Made by a program: the position numbers and the translations under genes
Assembly (NCBI RefSeq): GCF_049800915.1
Contig: NZ_JBNAFY010000007.1
Span: forward strand, 186,001-250,000
Length of the DNA: 64,000 nucleotides
Reading direction: 5' to 3'
Source: Amaricoccus macauensis_A
GTDB taxonomy: Bacteria > Pseudomonadota > Alphaproteobacteria > Rhodobacterales > Rhodobacteraceae
Shown: positions 25,265 to 33,946 of the stretch, piece after piece
Position numbering within the stretch: position 1 is the stretch's first letter
How the letters are laid out: every line of letters starts with the position of its first letter
The notes under the pieces: model-generated
Databases searched by the model: none
What the model was told of the DNA's origin: nothing
Seen by the model: only the letters and a program-made list of their open reading frames with translations

Positions 25265-25622
25265 GCCTTATCAACTTTCCTTGCATGGGGCGCCAGGGCG
25301 CCCCGTTTATCGTTCCCGGATCCGGTCCGGCCCGGCCCGGAGATCGGGCCTTGCGGTCCATCGGAAATCCATTCTGGACAAGGAGAGCTCAGCCCCCCGG
25401 TTCGGTTCCAGACTAGGCACAAACGTGCCATACCCGGAAATTATAATGACCGCTATGCCCCTTCAGGAAAATCGATAGCGGCCTACACTGTGCGGGCGAC
25501 GGGTCACCTTGGTGCAGACAACTCCGAGACCATCAATATTTTCGATGGATAGCATTCGAAACTTTCAATTTTTTGGCTGGTCTTTGTCCGTCAGACTGCG
25601 TCCAGAAGCCGAGGAGACCTTG
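25265..25622. promoter_or_regulatory. divergent promoter region between hydrolase and monooxygenase
   Basis: This 358-base spacer separates the leftward hydrolase gene from the rightward monooxygenase gene. It contains an ATC-N9-GAT LysR-type box at 25532-25546, about 77 bases before the monooxygenase start. The left part is GC-rich with short CCGG-type repeats near 25318-25345. No other gene is seen. Confidence 0.5.
25532..25546. promoter_or_regulatory. candidate LysR-type box ATC-N9-GAT upstream of the monooxygenase
   Basis: ATC at 25532-25534 and GAT at 25544-25546 are separated by nine mostly A/T bases. Flanking bases extend the symmetry to CCATC/GATGG. It has the same form as the box at 24312-24326, and a LysR gene lies 2.8 kb downstream in the same cluster. 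This suggests a shared regulator, but binding is inferred only. Confidence 0.5.
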
Positions 25623-26726
25623 ATGAAACTTTCGTTTTTCACCATGCCCATCCACCCGTTGGACAAGCCCTATGCGCAAAGTCTCGCGGAAGACCGGGAG
25701 GCATTCATACTGGCCGACAAGCTTGGGTATGCGGAGGCCTATTGCGGCGAGCATACGACCGACCGGGCCGAGATCATTACCTCCTGCGTGGCCTTTCTCG
25801 CCAGCCTTGCCTACGAGACCAAGTCCATCCGTCTCGGCACCGGGACGGTTAACATGCCGAACTCGCATCCGGCTCGCATTGCGGCGGAAGTGGCGATGCT
25901 GGACCACATGCTCGAAGGCCGGCTCAACTTCGGCATTTCGCCCGGCGGGCTGATGTCCGACGCCGAGATCTTCGGCTCAATGGACAAGGACCGCAACGCG
26001 ATGTTCCTTGAGAGTATCAACATGGTGCTCGACATCTGGGCCGGAAATGCACCCTACGATCTCTCCGGCGACTTCTGGCAGGTTTCCACTGCCCGGACGA
26101 TGATGCCTGAAATCGGTCAGGGCGAGATCATGAAACCCTACCAGAAACCGCACCCGCCCATCGTCGGCACGGCCGTCGCGCCGTTCTCGAAGGGTGTCAC
26201 GGCAATGGCCGAACGCGGCTGGCAGCCGATCTCAGGCAACTTCCTCCTGCCCAAATGGGCCGCGTCCCACTGGCCGAAATATGTCGAGGGTTGCCGGAAC
26301 GCCGGGATCACCCCGGACTACGAGGACTGGCGCGTGGCCAAGAACATCTGCGTCGCCGACGACATGGAAACCGCCCGCGCCTACGCCCGCGACCCGGGAA
26401 GTCCCTATGTGCTCTACTACTCCCAGCTCCTGACCAAGATGCGGGCCGGCGGGCGGCTAAACCTATTCAAGGAAGACCAGTCCATGCCCGATGAGGATGT
26501 GACGCTGGAATACGTCCTTGATCGCCTGGTGATCCATGGCGATCCGGGGTCCGTCGCAGATCAGCTTCTGGCACTGCGTGAAGTCACCGGCCCCTTCAAG
26601 CATCTCGTCTATGCCGGGCACGACTGGACCGATTACGATCTTGGCCGCCGCTCCATGATCCTCATGGCCGAAAAAGTTCTCCCGCTTCTTGAGAACGCCA
26701 CCAGCCGCGAGGCGGCCGCAGCCTGA
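25623..26726 (+). CDS. luciferase-like (LLM class) flavin-dependent monooxygenase
   Basis: A 367-residue TIM-barrel monooxygenase using reduced FMN supplied by a partner reductase. Typical elements are the start MKLSFFTMPIHP, YAEAYCGEHTTDRAEI, LGTGTVNMPNSHPARIAAEVAMLDHMLEGR, and GISPGGLMSDAEIF. The ATG at 25623 has GAGGAG six bases upstream. The flavin reductase encoded at 27717-28226 is the likely partner. The substrate is unknown. Limonene- and cyclic-ketone-type oxygenases belong to the same superfamily. Confidence 0.88.
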   Translation: MKLSFFTMPIHPLDKPYAQSLAEDREAFILADKLGYAEAYCGEHTTDRAEIITSCVAFLASLAYETKSIRLGTGTVNMPNSHPARIAAEVAMLDHMLEGRLNFGISPGGLMSDAEIFGSMDKDRNAMFLESINMVLDIWAGNAPYDLSGDFWQVSTARTMMPEIGQGEIMKPYQKPHPPIVGTAVAPFSKGVTAMAERGWQPISGNFLLPKWAASHWPKYVEGCRNAGITPDYEDWRVAKNICVADDMETARAYARDPGSPYVLYYSQLLTKMRAGGRLNLFKEDQSMPDEDVTLEYVLDRLVIHGDPGSVADQLLALREVTGPFKHLVYAGHDWTDYDLGRRSMILMAEKVLPLLENATSREAAAA

Positions 26727-26744
26727 AGGTCCCCCCCAGCCTCG

Positions 26745-26779
26745 AGGCCCGCGACATCCCGGATGTTGCGGGCCTTTTT
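26745..26779 (+). terminator. strong intrinsic terminator after the monooxygenase
   Basis: A 14-bp stem (26745-26758 with 26762-26775, one G-T wobble) around a three-base loop is followed by a run of T ending at 26779. It lies 18 bases after the monooxygenase stop. This is one of the clearest terminators in the window. Confidence 0.93.
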
Positions 26780-26860
26780 CGTTGCGGCACTGCGAAAGGA
26801 GTGTCCTGCCCGGATCGTGCCCCACACGCGCTGATGTCTGCCGTTCCCATACCCGGCAGA

Positions 26861-26894
26861 AAAAACCCGCCCGCGGCGCGGGGCCGGGGCGGGT
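26861..26894 (-). terminator. intrinsic terminator after the BKACE gene
   Basis: On the minus strand an 8-bp stem ACCCGCCC/GGGCGGGT (26887-26894 with 26866-26873) is followed by six T (26861-26866). A second hairpin (26900-26907 with 26917-26924) lies between it and the BKACE stop at 26941. Together with the plus-strand terminator at 26745-26779 it separates the two convergent genes. Confidence 0.88.
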
Positions 26895-26940
26895 GAGATG
26901 GGGCTCTTGGGGAGGTAGAGCCCCTGGGGAGGTCGAGAGT

Positions 26941-27720
26941 TCAGAGGCCCAGTGCACACAGGGCCGAGTGAACCTCCCGAACACGGGCCGCATTGTCCGG
27001 CGCCAGTGTACCATCGGCGTTCTGCAACGAGTTCTCGAAGCCGACGCGAGCCTTGCCACCGCGCTTGACGGCCTCGACTAGGCTTTCTGTTTCTGCATCG
27101 CCGAACGCGCAAAGCATCCAGTCGAAGCTGTAGGCCTTCGCCCTCTCAAGCGGGGCGAGATACTCCTCGAGCGGCCGGGCCGCGGCAGATCCTTCGGCAT
27201 ATGTGCCGCGGACCAGTTGAAGCAGGTGATGGCGGCCGGGGATCCGGGCCGTGTCGACCGCCGCAATGAAATCGGTCACTTCCTCAGGGGAATAGAGGAT
27301 GTGCTGCACGGACACGCCTTCGCTTTGCGCCCAGTGGTAGAAGTCTGACGCCGCTACCCAGTCCTCTGGGGCACGCACCATCTCGCGCATCGCCACCGAG
27401 ACATGCCGCGGCCGGAGCGCCCGGATCATGGCCCGCTGCGCCTCCGCATCGTAGCACCCGGCGGATTCTGAGGTGACCTGCAGATACATGCCCGGAACCA
27501 CTTTGGAGAGACGGTTCAGCAGGTTGCGGTAGCGTTCCGGGTCGATGAGATGATCACCAGCCTCATCGCGCACATGCAGGTGTATGCCATCGGCACCCGC
27601 GGCCTGGCAGTCGCGCGCGGTCGAAATCAGTTCTTCGTCGGTGATCGGCAAGGCAGGATGATCCGCCTTGCCCCGGCGCGCCCCATTGGGCGCGACCATT
27701 AGTCGAGGCAGTCTGGTCAC
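26941..27720 (-). CDS. BKACE family beta-keto acid cleavage enzyme
   Basis: A 259-residue enzyme of the 3-keto-5-aminohexanoate cleavage family, which swaps an acyl group between a beta-keto acid and acetyl-CoA to give acetoacetate and a new acyl-CoA. The zinc-binding motif is GIHLHVRDE, and the end VGFENSLQNADGTLAPDNAARV contains the conserved Glu-Asn. It starts at a GTG (27720) that overlaps the flavin reductase stop, so the two are coupled. The keto acid is probably generated by the monooxygenase and hydrolase of this cluster. Confidence 0.88.
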   Translation of the reverse strand: MTRLPRLMVAPNGARRGKADHPALPITDEELISTARDCQAAGADGIHLHVRDEAGDHLIDPERYRNLLNRLSKVVPGMYLQVTSESAGCYDAEAQRAMIRALRPRHVSVAMREMVRAPEDWVAASDFYHWAQSEGVSVQHILYSPEEVTDFIAAVDTARIPGRHHLLQLVRGTYAEGSAAARPLEEYLAPLERAKAYSFDWMLCAFGDAETESLVEAVKRGGKARVGFENSLQNADGTLAPDNAARVREVHSALCALGL

Positions 27721-28226
27721 AGCGCCTGCCCGATTTCGGCAAACCGGCCGCGGTGAAAGATGAGAGGGGCGCCATCGCGCTGATCGACCCGGAGCACGCG
27801 CCCGATGAAGATCTCGTGGTCGCCGCTATGGATGCGCTGTTCGGTCCGGCATTCGAGCGTGGCGACCGCATTGGAGAGCACCGGAACATCGTGATGGCCT
27901 GGGTACCAGTCCACTCCGGCAAACTTGTCCTCCGACGGCTTGCAGAAGCGGAGGGTCTCCTCCTTGGCATCCGCGCCCATGATGTTCACTGCGAACCCGG
28001 GATGGGCGCAGAAGGCATCGTGCGACGGGGACTTCAGGTCGATGCTCCAAAGGATCAGCGGCGGGTCAAGCGAGACCGAGGAGAACGAGTTCACCACCAG
28101 GCCCACGGGTGCGCCATTCGTCCCGCAGGACGTGACGACCGTGACGCCAGTCGCGAAACAACCGAAGACGTCGCGCAGGGTCCGGGGGTCGATCTGGGTG
28201 AAATCCTTGTTGCAGTGAGCGGTCAT
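27717..28226 (-). CDS. flavin reductase (FMN-binding split barrel)
   Basis: A 169-residue NAD(P)H:flavin oxidoreductase of the HpaC/DIM6-NTAB family. Patterns are VFGCFATGVTVVTSCG, GLVVNSFSSVSLDPPLILWSID and GDHEIFIGRVLRV. The ATG at 28226 has GGAG eight bases upstream. The in-frame ATG at 28253 has none. It most likely reduces FMN for the LLM monooxygenase. It is divergent from the LysR gene, with AT-rich DNA between. Confidence 0.88.
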   Translation of the reverse strand: MTAHCNKDFTQIDPRTLRDVFGCFATGVTVVTSCGTNGAPVGLVVNSFSSVSLDPPLILWSIDLKSPSHDAFCAHPGFAVNIMGADAKEETLRFCKPSEDKFAGVDWYPGHHDVPVLSNAVATLECRTEQRIHSGDHEIFIGRVLRVDQRDGAPLIFHRGRFAEIGQAL

Positions 28227-28334
28227 CGCGGGCTCCGTTTCTGGAAAACTCATCCGAAGATAGGGCCCGTTGACCCTTCAATACAATTAATAATAGAATA
28301 TGCCTTCCAACAGGAAAACAGATAGGCAGGCTTC

Positions 28335-29258
28335 ATGAAACTGCAACAATTGCGCTACTTCGCAGCCGTTTATGAGCAGGGGTCCTTTTCCTCCGCGGCG
28401 GAGCGGGTGAACGCGACGCAATCCGGCCTGTCGATGCACGTGAGCCAGATCGAGAAGCGCTACAACGTGAACCTCTTCGAGCGCAGCTCTTCGGGTGTCA
28501 TGCCCACCGAGGCGGGCCGTGCCTTCTACAAGGAGGCGATCAAGGTCTTGGCCGCCGCGCGTCAGGCCGAAAACAGGCTTCAGACGCTCTCGAACTCCGT
28601 GGTGGGGCATGTCCATGTCGGGCTGATGCCCACCTTCACCCGCGCGGTGCTGGCATCGGTGTTGCTGCGGTTTTCGCAGGAATACCCCGAAGTGCGGCTC
28701 TCGATTGCGGAGGCCTACTCGGGTGCGCTGGCCCAGGAAGTGGCGGAAGGAGAGCTCGACTTCGCGGTGGTACCCACCTCCTTCGACCTGGCCGAAACGC
28801 TGATCTCCAAACCGATGGGAACGGACGTGGAATGCCTGGTCTGTGCGGCCGGACGTCACATCCCCAGGCGGCGGGGCGGCGTGATGCTCTCGCGAATGGA
28901 CCCTCTGCGACTGATCCTGCCTGGCCCGGCCAACGCGCGCCGACACAGGATCGAGGCGTATCTCGCCCAGAACGGAATCGAGGTCTCCGAGGTTCTCGAA
29001 CTCGATACCATGCACGGCACACTGGATCTGGTCGGGCGCTCGGACTGGGTCGCGATCCTGCCGGGCATCCTCTGCCTGCCGGATCTCGATGGCGAGCGGC
29101 GACAGGTTGTGCCTCTGGCCGAGCCGCCACTCAATGTTGATTACATGCGCATCCAGTCGCGCAAGCGGCCGCTGGATCAGGCGGCGCAAGCCTTTGCGGA
29201 CATCCTCCAGGAAGAGCTCAACTCCGCCCTGGAAATCCCCCCGCTCAGCGCACATTGA
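28335..29258 (+). CDS. LysR family transcriptional regulator of the catabolic cluster
   Basis: A 307-residue LysR regulator. The N-terminal winged helix is clear (MKLQQLRYFAAVYEQGSFSSAAERVNATQSGLSMHVSQIE), followed by an effector domain with VGHVHVGLMPTFTRAV. Divergent orientation from the flavin reductase/BKACE pair is the classical layout for autoregulation and control of the neighbours. Two ATC-N9-GAT boxes elsewhere in the cluster fit this protein. The effector is unknown. Confidence 0.92.
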   Translation: MKLQQLRYFAAVYEQGSFSSAAERVNATQSGLSMHVSQIEKRYNVNLFERSSSGVMPTEAGRAFYKEAIKVLAAARQAENRLQTLSNSVVGHVHVGLMPTFTRAVLASVLLRFSQEYPEVRLSIAEAYSGALAQEVAEGELDFAVVPTSFDLAETLISKPMGTDVECLVCAAGRHIPRRRGGVMLSRMDPLRLILPGPANARRHRIEAYLAQNGIEVSEVLELDTMHGTLDLVGRSDWVAILPGILCLPDLDGERRQVVPLAEPPLNVDYMRIQSRKRPLDQAAQAFADILQEELNSALEIPPLSAH

Positions 29259-29280
29259 GGGCCGGGTCACCCCCCGGCCC
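29259..29280. terminator. bidirectional hairpin between convergent LysR and Gfo/Idh genes
   Basis: GGGCCGGG at 29259-29266 pairs with 29273-29280 around a six-base loop, directly after the LysR stop. A smaller hairpin (29283-29288 with 29292-29297) overlaps the stop of the convergent oxidoreductase gene. No long T run follows in either direction, so termination may be partial. Confidence 0.6.
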
Positions 29281-29295
29281 GCAGGGGCACCGCCC

Positions 29296-30369
29296 CTATT
29301 CGGCGGCCTTGATATCCGCGAGCGTCGCCAGCGCGTGGTTCGAGAGCGGCAGGCTGACAGGCTCGCCTATCTCGGCGGAGATATCCGCCGCCAGGTAACT
29401 TTCCATCACCATACGGGCATGTTCTGGCGCCACGAGCGGCGGTCGGTCGAGCAGCACGGATTCGAGGAAATGCAGCGTCTCCGGCCCCATCTGACCGGCA
29501 TACATGTGATCCACGTGCTCGCCCGGCATGGTCGACATCGGGAAGCGCGTGCCACCCTCCATCGTGTTGAGCCAGTTGTCGCGCTGGGTATCGTCCAGAA
29601 TCAGCGAGCCTTCGGTGCCGGTGATCTCGATCCAGGTCGCACAGTAGTTCGGGTAGCTTGGAGGCAGGTTCCAGCCGCCGCCGATGACCACGAGCGTCCC
29701 GTCATCCATGGTGACGGTGTTCCACATGCAGTCATAGGAGCCGTTGAGCTCCTTCATGTAGCCGTAGGCGCCCTGCGAATAGACCTTCACGGGCTTCGCC
29801 GGCGCCAGCAGCCAGAACACGAAATCCAGATCGTGTGTCGATTCCATCGCCGCGGGCGAAAGCTTCACCCGGTTGGCGATCCGCGCACCAAGCGAGCGCG
29901 AGAGGTGGCGGCTGACCATGACATTCACCACCTTGCCCAGCTTGCCCTCGGCGACCGACTTGCGGGCATAGGCTATCTTCGGGTTGAAGCGCTGGGAATA
30001 GCCGATGGTGAACTTCACACCCATCTCGCGGGAGATGTTGATCAGGTCATCGGCCTCGGAAAGATCCATGGCGATAGGCTTTTCCAGCAGCACATGCTTG
30101 CCCGCCTTCAGGCAATCGCGCGCGATTGGATAGTGCGTCGGTTCCGGCGTCGTCGAGATGTAGACCACCTCGATGGCGGGATTGCTGACGATATCGTGGT
30201 AATCAAGCGTCGCGGACGCGGGGTTGGTCAGCGCGCGCATTTCCTCGAGCCGGTCCGGCCGGATCTCGCAGATATGCAGTTTGTCGACCAGCGCGGATTT
30301 GGTCAGCGTTTCCGCCCGCATGCCACCGCACCAGCCGGTTCCGATCACCGCTGCTTCGACCTGTCTCAC
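29296..30369 (-). CDS. Gfo/Idh/MocA family oxidoreductase
   Basis: A 357-residue NAD(P)-dependent dehydrogenase of sugars, inositols or related polyols. The nucleotide motif is VIGTGWCGGMRAE. The conserved EKP is in HVLLEKPIAMD, and the catalytic region is in MESTHDLDFVFWLL with the His-Asp pair. It is the last gene of a minus-strand run with the TTT transporter, so it may act on the imported compound. Confidence 0.88.
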   Translation of the reverse strand: MRQVEAAVIGTGWCGGMRAETLTKSALVDKLHICEIRPDRLEEMRALTNPASATLDYHDIVSNPAIEVVYISTTPEPTHYPIARDCLKAGKHVLLEKPIAMDLSEADDLINISREMGVKFTIGYSQRFNPKIAYARKSVAEGKLGKVVNVMVSRHLSRSLGARIANRVKLSPAAMESTHDLDFVFWLLAPAKPVKVYSQGAYGYMKELNGSYDCMWNTVTMDDGTLVVIGGGWNLPPSYPNYCATWIEITGTEGSLILDDTQRDNWLNTMEGGTRFPMSTMPGEHVDHMYAGQMGPETLHFLESVLLDRPPLVAPEHARMVMESYLAADISAEIGEPVSLPLSNHALATLADIKAAE

Positions 30370-30506
30370 ATTATCCTCCAGGACATTCCAGTTGTCTGAC
30401 TTGATACGCTGCGTTTCTCATGGCGTCTTGCGAAACGAGCTGTGTTGGAAAGGCCCCCGCCGTTCGGAGAAACCGTCGCCCCGGAATCGCGCGATCGGCA
30501 AGGAGA

Positions 30507-30533
30507 ATGCGCCGGAAGGCTTTCCCGGCGCAT
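30507..30533 (-). terminator. terminator-like hairpin after tctC
   Basis: A perfect 9-bp stem (ATGCGCCGG at 30507-30515 with 30525-30533) and nine-base loop lies 17 bases beyond the tctC stop. On the minus strand it is followed only by TTCTCCTT, so termination is probably incomplete. It may lower expression of the oxidoreductase gene relative to the binding protein. Confidence 0.55.
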
Positions 30534-30549
30534 CCGCATCACGCCCGCC

Positions 30550-31527
30550 TTACTGCGAGGTGAGTTCGTTGACGAGCACTTCGTATTCCTGGGCCTGCTT
30601 CTCGCGCAGCGCCTGATACTCGGCACCGGGCAGCCATTCGACATTCTCGCCAAGCTCGGACATCAACCGGTTGAAGTCCTCATCGGCAAAAAGGCCCTCG
30701 AACGCAGTGGTGAGTGTGTCGATCACTTCCTGCGGGGTCTCCGACGGAACCAGTATGAAGCGGTGCATGTAGCCGATATCCCCATCGATGCCGACATCGC
30801 TAAATGTCGGCACACCGTCGAAGATCGGCTCCTCGCCCGCAGTTGCCAGCACCCGGATATCACCCGATTCCACCAGTTCGCCCAGCGAAGACGGGAAAGC
30901 CATCGTCATGTCGGAATCGCCCGAGAGCAAGGCCTGCATGGCCGGACCACCACCCTGATAGGGAACCATGTTCATCATGAAGTCCTTCTCCTTCATGATC
31001 TGGGCAGCCGCCACGAAGAAAGCACCCCAGTTCCCGGAATGACCGAGCTGCAGTTCGCCGGGATGCTCCTGGGCATAGCTGACGAGTTCATCGAAGGTCT
31101 CGAACGGGCTGTCGGCGCGCACGACTATTGATGCGGGAGCGTAGTTCACGCGCACTACCGGAACGAAATCCTCAAGCGGCTCGTAGGGCACGTTCTCGAC
31201 ATGGGGCTGGAGCATGTCGATCTGGTTGCTGGTGAACAGGAGCGTATAGCCATCAGGGCGCGACCGGCCCACTTCCTGGGTGCCTTTCTGTCCGCCTGCC
31301 CCCGGGGTCAGCCTCACGACCACGGGCTGGCCGAGATATTCGGGAAGGATCGAGGTCACAATCCGCGCGTTGAGATCATGCGATCCCCCTGGGCCATAGG
31401 GAATGACCATCGTCACCGGTTTCTCGGGATATTCCGCCTTGGCTGGCGAAGGGGCACTGGCCAGCATTGCGCCTGCAGCAGTGACGGCGAGCAGCGCAGT
31501 TCTCGCGAAGGACTTGTGCATTTTCAT
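30550..31527 (-). CDS. tripartite tricarboxylate transporter solute-binding protein (TctC family)
   Basis: Periplasmic binding protein, 325 residues, with a Sec signal peptide (MKMHKSFARTALLAVTAAGAMLASAPSPAKAEYP, cleavage after AKA). The mature start YPEKPVTMVIPYGPGGSHDLNAR is the family hallmark, and GTQEVGRSRPDGYTLLFTSN follows. It delivers a carboxylate-type ligand to the TctA/TctB channel encoded just upstream. The order TctB-TctA-TctC differs from the more common C-B-A order. Confidence 0.93.
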   Translation of the reverse strand: MKMHKSFARTALLAVTAAGAMLASAPSPAKAEYPEKPVTMVIPYGPGGSHDLNARIVTSILPEYLGQPVVVRLTPGAGGQKGTQEVGRSRPDGYTLLFTSNQIDMLQPHVENVPYEPLEDFVPVVRVNYAPASIVVRADSPFETFDELVSYAQEHPGELQLGHSGNWGAFFVAAAQIMKEKDFMMNMVPYQGGGPAMQALLSGDSDMTMAFPSSLGELVESGDIRVLATAGEEPIFDGVPTFSDVGIDGDIGYMHRFILVPSETPQEVIDTLTTAFEGLFADEDFNRLMSELGENVEWLPGAEYQALREKQAQEYEVLVNELTSQ

Positions 31528-31594
31528 TCTCCCTTGGTTGGTATCATTGTTCGTTATTCATTGAGCGGAGCGGGGCTGGCCGCTCCGCCGAGTG

Positions 31595-33082
31595 TCAGGC
31601 CGCGACTGGGTCCTTGCGGTAGAGCCGGCGCCACAGGAGGTAACCGAAGACCGGCGTGACGATCAGTACGGCCAGAGCGCCGATCCGTTCGGTCGCAAAG
31701 AAGGCCAGCGGATTGCCGTTCGCCATCGCGGCGGTCTGGCCGAAGGCGTATTCCATCGTTGGCCCGAGGATGAAGCCCATGACCAGCGGCATCACGTCGA
31801 ACCGGCCCGCCTTGGCGATGATGCCGAAGATCCCGAAGGCGACGAGGATCAGCATGTCCACCGGGTCCGAGCGATAGACGTAGGTGCCGGCGAAGGAGAA
31901 CATGATCACCAGCGGGATCAGGATCGAAGTCTTGATCGTCACCAGTTTGGAGAAGAACGGCACCGAAAGGTAACCGATGATGAGGAACAGGAAGTTCGCG
32001 ATGACCATTGCCGTGAGGATGGCGAAGACTGTCGCGCCCTGCTCCTCGAAGAGCTGCGGACCGGGGCGCAGCCCCTGGGCCACGAAGGCACCTAGGAGGA
32101 TGGCCGTCACGTTGTCGCCGGGAATGCCGAGCGTGAGCAGCGGCACCATCGTCGGTCCGTTGACCGCATTGTTGGCGGCCTCGGCTGCAGCGACGCCCTC
32201 GATCTCGCCCTCACCGAAGGTTTCGGGGTGCTTGGAGGCATTCTTGGCCGCTGAATATCCCATGACCGCCGCGACGATCTGCCCCAGTCCGGGAACGATG
32301 CCGACGCAGGTGCCGATCGTGGTGGAGCGGCAAATGGTACGGAAACATTTCCGGAATTCGGCGAAGGTCAGCCTTTCTCCTACGAGTGCCGAGAGTTTGC
32401 GTCCCTTCTCGCTGCGCATCACGACGGAGGCGACTTCCGGCAACGCAAAGAGGCCGATGAGCATGGGCAGCAGCGGAATGCCGGACTTGAGCTCGAACAT
32501 GCCGAAGGTGAAGCGCTCCACGCCACCCAGCGGGTCCGTGCCCACGAAGGAGAGGAACAGGCCGAACATCATCATCACCATGCTCTTCATGGGGTTGGCC
32601 CCGGATGTGGCCGCGATGATGATGAGGCTCATGAGAAGCACTGCGAAGAGCTCCGGCGGGCCGAACTGCATCACCAGGTAGGCGATCGGAAAGATCATCA
32701 GGATGGTGAAGATGTCGCTCGCGGTATCCCCGAAGACCGAGGAAACGAGCGCCATGTCCAGCGCCTTGCGCGACTTGCCTTGCTGGGTGAGCTTGTAGCC
32801 GTCGACGGTCGTGACCGCGGAGGCCCCTGTGCCCGGCATCGAGATCAGGATCGCCGGAACGCTGCCCCCGAAGATGCCGCCCTTGTAGATGCCGAGCAGG
32901 AAAGGAATGCCGACGATCGGATCGAGAAAGAAAGAAATCGGCAGCAGGATGGCCATGGCCATCAGCGTGGTGAACCCCGGCAGGGCGCCGACAAGCATTC
33001 CGGCGAAAAGCCCGATGCTCATCATGGCCATGGTGTCGAGCCGCATGGCCATTGCCATGCCTTGTAGTAACTGGTCGATCAT
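31595..33082 (-). CDS. tripartite tricarboxylate transporter large permease (TctA family)
   Basis: A 495-residue membrane protein with about a dozen hydrophobic segments. Family motifs are GMLVGALPGFTTLMAMAILLP and GIYKGGIFGGSVPAILISMPGTGASAVTTVDG near the N-terminus and VPLLTLGIPGDNVTAILLGAFVAQGLRPGP in the second half. It forms the main transport channel. It lies 33 bases after tctB and 67 bases before tctC. Confidence 0.95.
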   Translation of the reverse strand: MIDQLLQGMAMAMRLDTMAMMSIGLFAGMLVGALPGFTTLMAMAILLPISFFLDPIVGIPFLLGIYKGGIFGGSVPAILISMPGTGASAVTTVDGYKLTQQGKSRKALDMALVSSVFGDTASDIFTILMIFPIAYLVMQFGPPELFAVLLMSLIIIAATSGANPMKSMVMMMFGLFLSFVGTDPLGGVERFTFGMFELKSGIPLLPMLIGLFALPEVASVVMRSEKGRKLSALVGERLTFAEFRKCFRTICRSTTIGTCVGIVPGLGQIVAAVMGYSAAKNASKHPETFGEGEIEGVAAAEAANNAVNGPTMVPLLTLGIPGDNVTAILLGAFVAQGLRPGPQLFEEQGATVFAILTAMVIANFLFLIIGYLSVPFFSKLVTIKTSILIPLVIMFSFAGTYVYRSDPVDMLILVAFGIFGIIAKAGRFDVMPLVMGFILGPTMEYAFGQTAAMANGNPLAFFATERIGALAVLIVTPVFGYLLWRRLYRKDPVAA

Positions 33083-33115
33083 GCCGACCTCCTCCCTTGG
33101 AGTGTTCTTGTTTGC

Positions 33116-33721
33116 TTAGAAGGACAGCAGCCGCGCGTAGGCCATCTCGATGACGCCCAGTTCCGGCAGGGAAACAGCAAGAAGCCGCGTCGCGCCGAGA
33201 TAGAGTAGGATAGGCCCCAGCGTCGCGAGCAACCCGATCTGGAGCGGCGAACGCGCACCCATCTGAAGCGAAAGCAGCGTGATGACGATGGTGGTCGAGA
33301 TCAGGAAGCCCAGCGGCACCATCGTCAGCGCATAGAAAATCATGATCCCGAAGAGCACCAGCGCCCGAAGCCACTCCTCGCGCGAAAGCGCCGTGTTCTC
33401 CTCCTTGAGCCCCACGAGGGATTCGAGCCCGGCGAAGATCAGCCCACCGACACACAGCAACGCCAGAAGCGCCAGCACGATGCTCGGAAAGAGGCTCGGC
33501 GAGATCGCCGAAAGCGACCGTCCGAACAGCGCCTTGGGCTCCGCCACCATGGAGGACATGAAGACGAGCGCGGCGCAGGACGCCACCAGAAGGACGCCGA
33601 TCGTGATCGTCTCCGGCGTCAGCGACTGGAGCGGCCGCATGGCCCTGCTCCGACGGAAAAGACCGGCCTTGCGCGGAACTGGGCCGCGCCGATTGTCATT
33701 GCGGGGCGAAGGATCGCTCAT
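33116..33721 (-). CDS. tripartite tricarboxylate transporter small permease (TctB family)
   Basis: Small membrane subunit with four hydrophobic segments (ITIGVLLVASCAALVFM, SLFPSIVLALLALLCVGGLIFAG, LRALVLFGIMIFYALTMVPLGFLISTTIVITLLSL, and a last one before LPELGVIE). The start is uncertain. The ATG at 33721 has a GGGGAT-type site upstream and gives 201 residues, the ATG at 33640 gives 174 residues, closer to the family, and 33802 is also in frame. Confidence 0.85.
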   Translation of the reverse strand: MSDPSPRNDNRRGPVPRKAGLFRRSRAMRPLQSLTPETITIGVLLVASCAALVFMSSMVAEPKALFGRSLSAISPSLFPSIVLALLALLCVGGLIFAGLESLVGLKEENTALSREEWLRALVLFGIMIFYALTMVPLGFLISTTIVITLLSLQMGARSPLQIGLLATLGPILLYLGATRLLAVSLPELGVIEMAYARLLSF

Positions 33722-33946
33722 CGTGATCATCCCCGATCCGGCTTCGCGTCGATGGTCGGCTCTCTCAGAAACCGCATGCATGTTTTCCTCCGGCCACTTC
33801 ACTCTCCCTGCTATCCATCGGACATCGCGGGTAAGTCACCGCTTTTCTTTGCCCTTTATTAATCATTCCGGTGCCTCGCACCTGCCTTTTCGGCTTTTCC
33901 AGAACCACCCCCGGCCGTGATGGACGGGAACGGCCCCGCCCCGTGC

